Below are positions 52,633-62,950 of a DNA stretch of 64,000 bases, piece by piece (positions within the stretch are counted from its first letter, which is position 1; every line of letters starts with the position of its first letter). The position numbers and the translations under genes are program-made. This DNA comes from Riptortus pedestris (lineage: Eukaryota > Arthropoda > Insecta > Hemiptera > Alydidae): NCBI GenBank assembly GCA_019009955.1, contig CM032229.1, positions 541,001-605,000 of the forward strand, in the 5' to 3' direction. The notes beneath the pieces are model-generated. The model was not told where the DNA came from. It made no database searches and saw nothing but the letters and a program-made list of their open reading frames with translations.

Positions 52633-53555
52633 GATAATAGTTAATGTCTAAATTGGATAAACGTTTATGTTGGCACATGAAATGAGGAATTAAGCATAAA
52701 ATATTGCTAGACTGAGATAAGGAGAGGTCCTTGACCCACCAGATGCCATTTCAGAACTACTGATTACTGATGCATATCAGTCTATATGTCAAACATACTC
52801 ATGTATTTATATATGCCATTATATAAGTTCCTATTCCTGTATCTTTTTTATTTAATACAGTCGCTGTAATAGTGAATAATTGTACAAATGACTTAAAGTT
52901 ATATAAATTATAAAGCCTCCGTTCTTATTCCGATTTTCTTATACACTTATATATGAGTGAGCTTCATTGGAAGTAGGCAGTAATTGAGCCTAAAGAACTA
53001 TGTGAACGTCTGAAGGATTATACTGTAAATGAAATATTTATTTTATTAAATATTTATTGAACAATAAACAAATATAAATATACAACATTGAATTCAAAAT
53101 ATTTGTCGAAAAAAAACTATAATGAGGTAATATGGAAGGAGGTAGAATCTTAAAGGATGAAAATGGCATAACCTTATGTCTTACATATACTGTGGCATAA
53201 TGAAATGCCTAAATAAACCAAGATGGAGTCACGTAATAAGATCAATTATCCAAGAACAACCACTTGCACGAAAAACTGTGTCCACACATACATATCTACA
53301 TGCACGACAATTTATACTTCGACTAATAATCCACTATTTCACAAACACTAAAATTGATAAACTTTAAATAAGAAAGATAACATTAAAGCCAGTATGTTAT
53401 TAGGCATTTTAAAATATAGAAGGGCTGAAAATTAGTCTAGTGGCAAAGTTTGCACCTGCACAAACGCGCTTCGGGCACATTCTCATTCACACTCATGAAG
53501 ATCTCAATAAATTAAAAACTAAAAAATTATAATATTTCTTTTAAATAGACCAACA
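52633..53555. other. No recognisable gene
   Basis: AT-rich. A 63-codon frame at 53176-53367 has protein-like composition but no supporting signal. Confidence 0.35.
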
Positions 53556-53749
53556 TTTATTTATTTATTTATTTATGGACATCACATCAAAGGTGATTTG
53601 CCCTTTCAAAAATTGCACAATAACAAAAGTAACAAATTGTTAAATAACAAAAGTAAAATAGATAACAAGAAGTAACAATAAGAAATACCAGAAAAAAAAA
53701 CAATGACAAATAACAAACGTTAAATAGATAAACATTTTATATGTAAACA

Positions 53750-53760
<11 letters not shown>
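53556..53760 (-). pseudogene. 3' untranslated end of an RNase H LINE
   Basis: On the minus strand this ends GAAAGGGCAAATCACCTTTG, ATGTGATGTCCATAAATAAA and a TAAA-type tail (plus-strand TTTATTTATTTATTTA at 53560-53575). The same 3' end closes the remnant at 16660-17705. It probably belongs to the LINE at 57099-58095, separated from it by the inserted LINE. Confidence 0.65.
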
Positions 53761-53798
<38 letters not shown>

Positions 53799-53804
53799 TA
53801 GTGA

Positions 53805-53969
53805 CCAATCAGCCACGCTCCCCGCTACACACCGCCTACCCACCAAGCCTCTCTCAACTCTGATTCGGCTCCAAAATGGTTCATAGAATTCAAAGATTCC
53901 CTTGCAAATACTATGTCCCTACTCACAGCCCTCATCACAAAGCTCAACGATTCTCTGACCAACAAATGA
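53805..53969 (+). pseudogene. C-terminal fragment of LINE ORF1
   Basis: The frame reads PISHAPRYTPPTHQASL, then APKWFIEFKDSLANTM, SLLTALITKLNDSLTNK, and stops with TGA at 53967-53969. That stop overlaps the ORF2 start (ATGA, 53966-53969). The same layout is seen in the decayed copy near 1850-1935 (WVIDLKDAIKTLMQ). The helical end is typical of ORF1 proteins that bind LINE RNA. Confidence 0.65.
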
Positions 53970-56595
53970 TCCGCCCCTACTCCATTTTAAACTTCAATGT
54001 TAATGGAGCAATCACCCGCAAATCCGAGCTTGAAGCTCTTTTAGCTAGATACTCCCCCACTCTTGTGGTGCTAACGGACACACACCTCAAGCCTACGGAT
54101 ACTTTCTGGATTCGCGGCTATAGCACGGTGCGTGACGATGTAACAAATGACAAAAACGGCGGAGTGGCCATATTAGTGAAATATGGAACGCCATATAAAG
54201 TCATAGAGCCTGTAATCGCTCCTATAGCGAAACAGTACCACATCGTCACACTCCTTGTTAAGCTAGCGAACAGGACTTATCCACTCACCGGCCTATATAG
54301 AAGGCCCAGAGCTAAAGTCGCCCCCTTTCAACAGCTGTTACGCCTAGCACAGGATAACAGAAATCACTTAGTCATAGGTGACATGAATGCCAGACATCCA
54401 TCCTGGAATAACAGTCATGCCACCAAGTCCGGCACAGCAATAACGAGGACAGCCTTCACTGTTGTGCACCCAAATGCCCACACTTTTAGAGCTTCTCCCA
54501 CCATAGTGTCTACTATAGACCTCCTTTTAACCCGCATCCCCCACGTCGTGACAAGGTGCACTGCTCTCGACTTTGTCACCTCGGACCACCGACCAGTCCT
54601 TTATGAACTGCTCGGCCGCCCTCCCGTTCCCCAAAAGACCAACTACTCGTTTCACAAAGCCGACTGGAAACGGTACAAGTCGGTTATGTACGAAACAACC
54701 CCTACTATCTCTCCTATCAGAGATACCCAACTCCTAGAGCAGAGAATCGATGAGTTTACAACAATCATCATACAGGCCGCCGACCTGTCAATCCCTAAAT
54801 TCGCCCCCCTACCCCCATCACTCAAAACACCCCCTAAACACATTCTTGCCCTCATTGCCCAGAGGAACAACATTAAAAACATATGGCACCGTACCGGCAA
54901 CCCTGCGCTACGTCCCGTCATAAATTCCCTCACAACCCAGATCCGCTCCCTCATGAGACAGTGGAAGACGGCGGAGTGGCATGAAACACTCAGGAACATA
55001 CATGGTGACCATCGCAAGTTTTGGAAGCTTGTAAAGACCAGAGTAACCAAGAGATCTGTGCTCCTGCAAGCTGACAATCATGTGATGGACACCAAGGACC
55101 AGGCTGTGGCTCTCGCGACTTATATGTCAACAGACTCACAGTCCAGGACCACAAACCCTGTCGAGGAACCTGAGGCGATGGAACGTGAAAATAATTTCAT
55201 GTTTGTATCGCCCAGGCAACTCAATGCCATACTCCGTCGCACCAAGGGAGGTAAATCCCCTGGTCTGGACAAAGTGCAATATGTACTTCTGCGCCAGCTT
55301 CCACGGAAGTCTCTACATTACCTCACCCACCTCCTCAACTCCTGCCTCCGACTCCGTCACTTCCCAGCGCAGTGGAAACATGCCATTGTTGTTCCTCTGT
55401 TAAAACCGAACAAAAACGGTTCTCAACCTGAACACTACCGTCCCATCAGCCTCCTCTCACATATCTCGAAGGTATTGGAGAAAGTAATTCTCAAATACCT
55501 TCTAGATTTCTGTGAGGAGGGAAATCACATACCCAACGAGCAGACAGGCTTTAGGAAGGGGCTTTGCTCCCTACACCCCCTGGCTAGGCTCCAATCCCGT
55601 GCCGCGACCGGGCTCCGACAAAATAGGGCAACAGCGTTCATCTCCATAGACTGTACCAAGGCGTTTGACTCGGTCGACCACAATATCCTCCTTTCCATTC
55701 TCCGCAACCTCAATTGCCGAGAGCAATTATACTCCATCCTCAAATCCTTCCTCCACAACCGCACTTTCCAGGTAAGGGTGGGCGAAAGCCTTTCCCAAAC
55801 CGCGAAACTCCCCTGCGGCGTCCCACAGGGCGCCGTCCTCTCCCCACGCCTCTTTAACCTTTACACTGCGGATATTGTGGGACGACCTTACATAAACGCC
55901 GAGGTATACGCCTATGCAGATGACCTGGGGATAGCCAGCGTATCTTTCAACCCTAGCCGAGCACTTTCCTACGCCGAAGCCGCTTGCCAGGATATATCCG
56001 ATAGGCTCCGTGCTCGGAATATACTAGTAAACCCCTCCAAAACCGACGCCCTGATTTTCTCTTTTTTCAAGCGCCGGCGTAGACTCCCGAAGAGTTTCAC
56101 ATTAAACGGTGCTCTCATCCCGTCTCTGCTACCATCAACTACCTAGGGATACATGTGCAACGACATCTCCGTTACTCAACCCACGTTCAGAGAAAAATCC
56201 TTCAGACCCGCACCCGATACAACTCCTTGAAACACCTCCTCCTATCACCCAACCTCAGTCTCAGACTGAAGTTACTCATCTATAGAGGCGTCCTACAACC
56301 CGCCCTCCTCTATGGTGCTCCTCTCCTCAAATTCCTCACCAGAACTTCCCTGAAAAACCTACAGTCTTTCCAGAACGGGGTAGTACGGAAGATAGTCAAA
56401 CACACCTCCCTATGCAGGAAGCCGGCAGCAGAGATCAGGGACACGCTACAATTAGACACTGTAGCTCAAACCATAAAGAAGAGGCATGTGAAATTCTTCG
56501 ACTCGGTCGGCGCACTACCAAATCCCCTCTTTAACTCCCTCATACCCCCCCCCCACTCCCAGAAAACTGGCAGGGGAGAGGCGGTGCCTGCTTAG
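53966..56595 (+). pseudogene. LINE ORF2: endonuclease and reverse transcriptase, one frameshift
   Basis: ATG 53966 is chosen because it overlaps the ORF1 stop and begins MIRPYSILNFNVNG, the endonuclease start. Endonuclease motifs are NVNGA, VVLTDTHL (Asp where the usual catalytic residue is Glu), GDMNARHPSWNN and SDHRPVLY. Reverse transcriptase motifs are KGGKSPGLDKVQY, YRPISLLSHIS, SIDCTKAFDSVDH, GVPQGAVLSP and YAYADDLG (both aspartates present). A C lost from the run at 56119-56121 shifts the frame. The continuation TINYLGIHVQRHLRYS, GVLQPALLYGAPLLKFL runs to 56595. About 870 residues if intact. No RNase H follows, as usual for Jockey-clade LINEs. Inactive unless the frameshift is an assembly error. 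Confidence 0.9.
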
Positions 56596-57044
56596 TCGAT
56601 GTCGTCGACTTAGCAGATCCACCGTAATTGTAAATATTGTAAATAATATAAATATGTAAATACAACATGTAAATAAATAAATATATTAAGTGAACAACAA
56701 CATGTGGAGAAACACATGCCTAACAACGAATAAATAAATGAACCTCGGCCTGTTGGCCATCTATCTTTTCGCTTTCTTACCTCCTCTCCTACTATCTCTT
56801 CTTCCCGCTATTCCTCTTCTTTCCACTATCCTATAACCCACGGGGTATCCCAGCTACCCTCAAAGAATCAACCAATAAAATACCTTACAACCTCATCCCA
56901 TCCACCTCCTCTCCTTAAAATATATTTATAATATAGAGCAAGGAGTCTCTCGGCTCAAATAAGGTGCTTCGAAGCATCTCCTCTTTTTTCTATTAGTTTT
57001 TAGTCTTAGATTTAAGTTTTTCTGTAAATAAAGCTGCGATTAGG

Positions 57045-57059
57045 AAAAAAAAAAAAAAG

Positions 57060-57098
<39 letters not shown>
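57045..57098 (+). repeat. Poly(A) tail of the inserted LINE
   Basis: 54 bases of A with one G at 57059, following AATAAA by 12 bases. Confidence 0.9.
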
Positions 57099-57102
<4 letters not shown>

Positions 57103-58095
57103 CATATTTAGAACCATCTGTATATATGAAAAGCCCTGTCCTGTTTTCTGTAATTATGTTCCGGTACTCGTGTTTATAGTGTAAGGAAGAGAGTGGGTTT
57201 GATTTCTTGAATTTTGTAAGGGAGAAGTTAGTTTTTGGTATATGTGTTTGCCAGGGTGCTGTTTTGTGTTGTATGGGATAAATGTTCGGTAATGTAATGT
57301 TGTAAGTAAGTAGCGTTTGAAACAGTCTGAAGTGATAGGGTTTATGCGAATTGGGATTTTCAATATAATCAGTCATGTTTGGATTTTGTGTGATGTACTC
57401 AATGTAAGGGCATGATTGTCTGGAAAGTGTTGTTATGCTGTATTTCATGATATTATATGAATATCGATGATTTAATGGAAGTTCTCCGGTTTCTGCACAC
57501 AAGCTTATGCTTGGAGTTGTTCGAAAGGCACCTGTTGCTAATCTTAAGCCTGTGTTTTGGATGACCTCAAGGATTTTTAAGATAGATGGTTTGGCTCCCG
57601 AGTAAACTATACTTCCATAATCTAAAATAGATCTTGTATATGAGCGATATACTAGCATCATAGTTTTTCGATCTGCTCCCCATTTTGTGTTTCCAATAAC
57701 TCGCAGTATATTAAGTGATTTTTTGCATTTTTGGGATAGCATTTTAGTATGAGGTACCCAGGTCATCTTTCTATCGAAGATTACTCCTAAGAATTTTATT
57801 GTGTCTGTTGAAGGTATTTTATTTTGGTACAGATATAAAGGTGGTGGTTTTAATCGTTTTTTAGTGAAGAGGGCAGTTTTTGTTTTTGTGGTGGAAAGCC
57901 ATAGACCGCTTTCCTCACTCCACTTTTCTAAATTATTTATGGTGTATTTTATGCGTTCTGTTACCACATCAAAGTGAGCTGAAATTGAGTAGACGATCAG
58001 ATCATCAACATACAGGCAGTAATGCACATCAGGTGGTATATATTCTGTGACATTATTGATTGCAACATTAAAAAGCGTGGTACTTAAAACTTGTC
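57099..58095 (-). pseudogene. RNase H LINE: reverse transcriptase C-terminal half and start of RNase H
   Basis: One open minus-strand frame reads VLSTTLFNVAINN, HYCLYVDDLIVYS (catalytic YVDD), KTKTALFTKK, LYLYQNKIPSTDTIKFLGVI, YRSYTRSILDYGS, QNTGLRLATGAFRTTP, FSLTKFKKS and FIYTDGSKYAG, the first RNase H motif. There it stops at the inserted poly(A). The N-terminal part is missing; the fragment begins at about 58095. It has about 330 codons without a stop, so it is fairly well preserved. Same family as 16660-17705. Confidence 0.85.
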
Positions 58096-58138
58096 CTTAA
58101 ATACTTTTAACCGCAGACTACGATATAAATGAGCTATA

Positions 58139-58290
58139 TATTTAGTGACGACGTTCATTAAATAACATCCTAAGTCCCACCCTGGCTAGAAGAGGGTGGT
58201 AACCTGTAGATTACCCACCCCCAAACCATTTGGTAGAACCCGTCCCAATTAGCCTGAGTTGCTAAAAGGGGTACTTTAATAAATAATAGT
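58139..58290 (+). mobile_element. tRNA-derived SINE, 5'-truncated
   Basis: Body only: ATTTAGTGACGACGTTCATT, CCCACCCTGGCTAGAAGAGG, CCCGTCCCAATTAGCCTGAG, AATAAATAATAG tail. An extra 26-bp insertion follows TGTAGATTACCC. The tRNA-like head is absent. Confidence 0.75.
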
Positions 58291-58625
58291 ATAAATGAGC
58301 TACTTTCGGCTAGTATTTAATTTAGACTTGTGTATAGTTGAAATGGTAATATTTGACTACATGCTATAAGTATATTTAAGGATCAGTGTTCTAATGCATA
58401 TTTTCACTTTGTCTAATCTAGTCAAGAGCAAAGAGTCTAGTGTGTCCAATGTTTAGCCGTGTGAGTACAATTTCTTCCTTTCTAGTTCCCCTTGCCGCTA
58501 TTTGTTTATTTATTTGAGATGCCGCTACAATGGCGATTCATCTGTAAACGAGAGAGAATATAATTTCACAAAATTAAAGAAATATATTAAATCTACAAAA
58601 TTTAATATTACAAATCTACAAAATA
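58291..58625. other. No recognisable feature
   Basis: AT-rich spacer between a SINE fragment and an M-element. Confidence 0.4.
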
Positions 58626-59058
58626 AAAAGTCAGTCACGCTGTGTAAACTAAGCAGATTTCCCACGTGAAGTTATACAATAGAGAAATCTCCATACGAGA
58701 GCCGAACAGTTACGGCAAAGGGCAGAACTAGCTTTTGGCGGGAATGAGTCGTCCGTTATCGGCCCAAATTTAATAAAAGTGCAAATATCTCGGTTAATAT
58801 TCAAGATAGAGAATAAATGTATAGAACTATATTTATAGTAAATTTAATTTACAATAAGAGTGGTTCTATACACGTTTTTGATCCGACTTATGGTAACGGA
58901 GATATTTCGAATTTTCGAAAATCCCCCCTAAACTCCCCCCTCCCACTGGTCAGATTTCAGCCGTTAACGAACCTGACCTGTCTTTTTACATAAAACGTTT
59001 AAATATCGAGTTTGGTAATGATCAAACAAAAATTGCGACCGCTAGAGCGTTAACAGAC

Positions 59059-59120
<62 letters not shown>

Positions 59121-59211
59121 GAACGGACCTCATTTTCGTCGTCCTCTGGGTAGGATCGATGGGCATTTGAAGACAATTTTCGATAATCGCGTCATGAGTT
59201 CGACCTCAAAA
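58626..59211 (+). mobile_element. M-element copy with (TA)n, lacking the last bases
   Basis: AAAAGTCAGTCACGCTGTG at the left, ATCTCGGTTAATATTCAAG, CGACCGCTAGAGCGTTAAC, (TA)n at 59062-59115, ATTTTCGTCGTCCTCTGGG, ATCGCGTCATGAGTTCGACC. The terminal palindrome is missing. Confidence 0.8.
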
Positions 59212-60129
59212 TGACAATGCCTAAAACTAACTATAAAACATTAGTAAATTTACAACATAAGAAAATACTTGTTAAGAGGTAAACTGACAGGAGGTATTTT
59301 GCTTAAATATCCATAATGAAGCTAATTTAGGTATCCGGCGCATCTTCAGCCCACACAAAATCCGATTTTAGAACAATGAACAAAACCACCCTGCACCCAT
59401 GGTATTCGAGATCAACATATAGCAGCTGAGATGTACATATGACATCCTAGTGGAGTATGATGATGTAACTCAGTAATCCCCAAATCGAACGACCAATGAT
59501 GCTGTAACTCAGTAATCCCCAAACGAACGACCAACCTCCCAAAATAGAAAGCAAACTTCGAAATATAGATACTAACACTCAAATAAACACCACGAAAAAT
59601 ACATACAAAAAAATATACCCGGATGGTTCAAACAATGGACGGAATATATCATTCGCAGTAGAGTTAGGAGATATAAGAAAGAAATACAAGTTGCCACCAT
59701 ATACAAATCTTACGCACTGCACTTAAAAACTAACGACACCCAACAATAATGCTAAATACGCCATGTTCCACAAAACTCCATCTTATAGAAGAAAGTCAAT
59801 CTGTGCAAACAATTTTCGAAGAATTTGACATTCCTAGAAACATTGCCCTTACTAGACACTTCACAAGCAGTCTATAGAATCTGTAAGGGCGTGCGGTTAG
59901 CTTTTGCGGTAATAATAATAGAGCTATTTCGGCACCAAAATGTCGGGGCAGGGAAGCTTTTTAGTCCCGGGTTTCGGCACCTAAATGTAAAGGCGGGAAG
60001 CTTTTTAAAGGCAAGAATAAGAGAGCATTAGACTGAAATATTTACTATTTCTATGGAAAGATGAGGGGAAATAACACAAGTCACTATTTGCGTTCTCCAA
60101 AGAATCAAGTATATTGAATTGATAAAGGA
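59212..60129. other. No recognisable gene
   Basis: Contains a local duplication (GATG(A/C)TGTAACTCAGTAATCC at about 59460 and 59500). No supported coding frame. Confidence 0.4.
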
Positions 60130-60212
60130 ACATATAATACACTTTTAGCAAATCAGCTATTGAGGTTGTACTCATGACGGAATTTTTGACATTTTTCTTC
60201 AAATGTCCATCG
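60130..60212 (-). mobile_element. M-element right end, interrupted
   Basis: Inverted end reading TCAGCTATTGAGGTTGTACT and CAAATGTCCATCGAT, cut at 60212 by LINE sequence. The terminal palindrome is degenerate. Confidence 0.6.
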
Positions 60213-60488
60213 ATGAGAGGCTCCTTGTGCTATATCAGGGATATATTTTAAGGAGGGGAAAGGAAGAGGATTTGGTTGTGGAGAGGAATTGGCCTGACTT
60301 TATTGAAAGTCGTTGGTGAAACCCCGTTTGTTGATGGATAGGAGTGAGGAAAGAAGAGAATAGGAAATAGAGATAGGAGGAGAGGAAGTAAGAAGGAGGA
60401 AGTAAGAAGGCGAAAGGAAAGGTGGCCATTTGGCCGAGGTTTCTTTATTTTTCTTTGTGGTTCGTTGTTTTGTTGTTCTTTTATTTTT
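60213..60488 (-). mobile_element. LINE 3' untranslated region (part 2 of a split copy)
   Basis: On the minus strand it reads AAGAAACCTCGGCCAAATGG, CCACCTTTCCTTTCGCC and CCTTAAAATATATCCC, ending AAGGAGCCTCTC. This parallels 56740-56960 of the reference LINE (CCTCGGCCTGTTGGCCATCT). It continues from 61317-61775; an M-element has split the two. Confidence 0.75.
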
Positions 60489-60606
60489 TAGCAGATTTCC
60501 TTTAAGGAAAACCAGCTATTGAGGTCATACTCATGACGCGATTTTCGAAAGGTTTCTTCATATGTCCATCGATCCTACCCAATAGATGACGAAAATGAGT
60601 CCGTTC

Positions 60607-60668
<62 letters not shown>

Positions 60669-61316
60669 CTGTTAACGCTCTAGCGGTCGCAATTTTTGTT
60701 TGATCGTTACGAAACTCGATATTTAACCGTTTTATGTAAAACGACAGATCAAGTTCGTTAGTGGCTGAAATCGGACCCGAGGGAGGGGGGGTTTAGAGGG
60801 GGGATTTATCACACGGCTCGAAAACTTTTATAAAACCAATCTTAATGGAACTTAAATTTACTATAAATATTGATATATGCATTTATTCTCTTTCTTGAAT
60901 ATTAACCGAGATATTTGCATTTGTATAAAGTCTGTGGTCGGGTATAGTTCGGATTAGATCGGCCATTTCCGTCATTACTCGGCTCAGGTGGAAGCTTCTT
61001 CTAACCTTTCCTGTCGTTTCTAACCTTACTTTACCTTCGTTACTTTGTCGGGTTTATGCAAGTACGTTCTGTTCATCCGCCCCCCCCCTTCTTTAGTTCT
61101 TGGACTACTAAAATTTGAGTTATTAAAATATAAATTATTCTTAAAATTCAGAAGCCGTTTCAGTTGGGAATTTATTTTAATTAACTGAAAGATTTCTCAT
61201 TACCGTTTGTATTTAATCAGGGTGGTATTGTGTTACCATTATCCAGACTTCTCTATTGAAAAACTTCACATGGGAAATCTGCTTAGTTTACGCAGCCTCT
61301 GCGTGACAGACTTTTA
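60489..61316 (-). mobile_element. M-element copy inserted in a LINE 3' UTR
   Basis: Begins TTAGCAGATTTCCTTTAAGG (60489), with (TA)n at 60615-60664, CGCTCTAGCGGTCGCAATTT, a GGAAGCTTCTTCTAACCTTT region shared with 40298-41065, and the left terminus CTGCGTGACAGACTTTTAC (61316). LINE sequence flanks it on both sides. Confidence 0.8.
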
Positions 61317-61775
61317 CAATTGTTTGTTTGTTTATATTTTTACATATTTACAATTAGGGGGGGGGGGTCGGCTAATTCGATTACATCGATTAAACAATTT
61401 CGCCTTTCTCCTGCCAGTACTGATGTCGAGGGGGGGGGGGGGTATGAAAGAATTGAAGAGATGGTTAGGCAGTGCTCTAGCGGCCCCGAAGAACTTGACG
61501 TGTTGCTTTTTGATGGTCTGGGCCACAGTATCCATTTCGAGGGTCTCGCGGATGTGTGCTGGGGGTTCGTTGGAGAGGGAAGTGTGCCGTACAATTTTCC
61601 GAACGACTCCTGGAAGGATTGCAGGCTGGATAGGGAAGTCTTGGTTAGGAATTTGAGGAGAGGAACTCCATAGAGGAGGGCGGGCTGTAGGATACCTCTA
61701 TGGATTAGGAGTTTCCGTCTGAGACTGAGCTTGGAGGAGACGTGTTCCTGAGTTCTAAGAGTATAGTGTTTAATA
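61317..61775 (-). pseudogene. LINE ORF2 C-terminal end and start of 3' UTR (part 1 of a split copy)
   Basis: The minus-strand frames read LSLRRKLLIHRGILQPALLY, GVPLLKFLTKTSLSSLQSFQ, then after a frameshift WIPMDTVAQTIKKQHVKFF-like DTVAQTIKKQHVKFF and CLIDVIELADPP. This matches 56260-56620 of the reference LINE. Runs of G at 61359-61367 and 61432-61442 correspond to its CCCCCC stretch. Confidence 0.85.
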
Positions 61776-62470
61776 CTGCCGTGTATATGTAGTGTAGTCA
61801 TGTAGTTTTTTGTGCACAGTATTGTCTCTTACCACTGCAGCAATACCAGTAACAAAGTCTGTTTTGGATGCGTCTCTCTATATAAAATAAGACTCTATGG
61901 TATAATGTGTAGCATGGAATCCTTTCTGTGCAACCCAATGTATTTGGGGAGCCCAAACTTTTATTACTGAATAAAGGTTTTTTCTTTGAATAAAAAGGGG
62001 GCCTTTTTAGAGTATTTAAAAAGGGAAATATTTGTATAAAGTTTATTAGTGAGTGTCCAAGGGCCGATGTCATTATGTCTGTAGTTTGACAAGTGGTATG
62101 TCAGTAAATGATTCTTGGTATCTGATTATTAGAAGTTCTGGTGCTGTAGGATTTCTTTGGTTTATCTCAAAAAGATAATTATTTTTAAAATTACGTCATG
62201 GGATATTTCATGAAATACGATTTTATAAAACATTTTGATATTAGAATTTGTCTTCTATATGCTAAGGTGGTCTGTTATATCGTTTACTTTATAAATTTTA
62301 GATGGCCAATTAAAAGTTGTTTACTTTATTTTCCGTTTGGAACCATTTGCTTTGCCACTCTCGAAGTATTAGTTTTTTAATATTGTTAAAATCGTCTTTA
62401 AATTTCACACCCGCCGTGTCGTAAAATCCTTGTTGTGCTAATAGTTTTGCTCGTCTTTTTCTGCATACGC
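61776..62470. other. No recognisable gene
   Basis: AT-rich with short frames on both strands and no motif I recognise. Confidence 0.4.
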
Positions 62471-62509
62471 ACATGAGCGGGTATCCGGTAAATAGTAATG
62501 AATTGACTC

Positions 62510-62950
62510 AGTTCGTGTTGTCTGTCCAATATTCTTCGCACTGGAGCGATACAGGAGTCCAGGAATCACTCCGAGCGACCGATGAAAGAGATGGTCTGGG
62601 CCTGCATCACAAGCTACGTCAAAGATCTGGCGAGGTGTTGCCAATTCCAATGGATCCAGGCCAAGATGCACCGATTACAGTAACCACATCTTGGAACAAG
62701 CTACGGCAGTTCCCAGAGTTGCAACCCAACGCCACTCAACTTAACCCCGGTTCCAGGGACCGCCCCCAACCGGACCGAGGTCCATCGTTGGAATGAACAT
62801 CCTAATCAACGAAGCTACCTATTTCCAACTATGAAGCGGAATTGTAAATGTGTAATTTAATTGTATAACTCACAAATTGTAAAACTAGCATGTAAAAATT
62901 TTTTGTTTTCAATAAACAAACAAAGTGTAGGCCTTTAGGGGACGGAGAAA
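62510..62950 (+). pseudogene. Decayed gypsy-type integrase fragment
   Basis: A plus-strand frame near 62530-62680 reads SERPMKEMVWACITSYVKDL and ARCCQFQWIQAKMHR. This resembles the integrase zinc-finger region of Ty3/gypsy pol (the ...W..I...V..W...C..CQ...K..R pattern), with the first Cys shifted. Proline-rich sequence and a stop near 62860 follow. No LTR is recognised around it. Identification rests on this pattern only. Confidence 0.4.

Larger units (their letters stand above)
53805..57098 (+). mobile_element. Jockey-type LINE with ORF1 end, ORF2, 3' UTR and poly(A)
   Basis: A 5'-truncated non-LTR element. It starts within ORF1, directly after a (TA)n tract (53760-53793), and ends in a poly(A) tail (57045-57098) preceded by AATAAA (57027-57032). 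It sits in the RNase H region of a minus-strand LINE. The best-preserved LINE in the window, and the reference for the 1.7-, 8.3- and 60-61-kb relatives. Confidence 0.85.
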
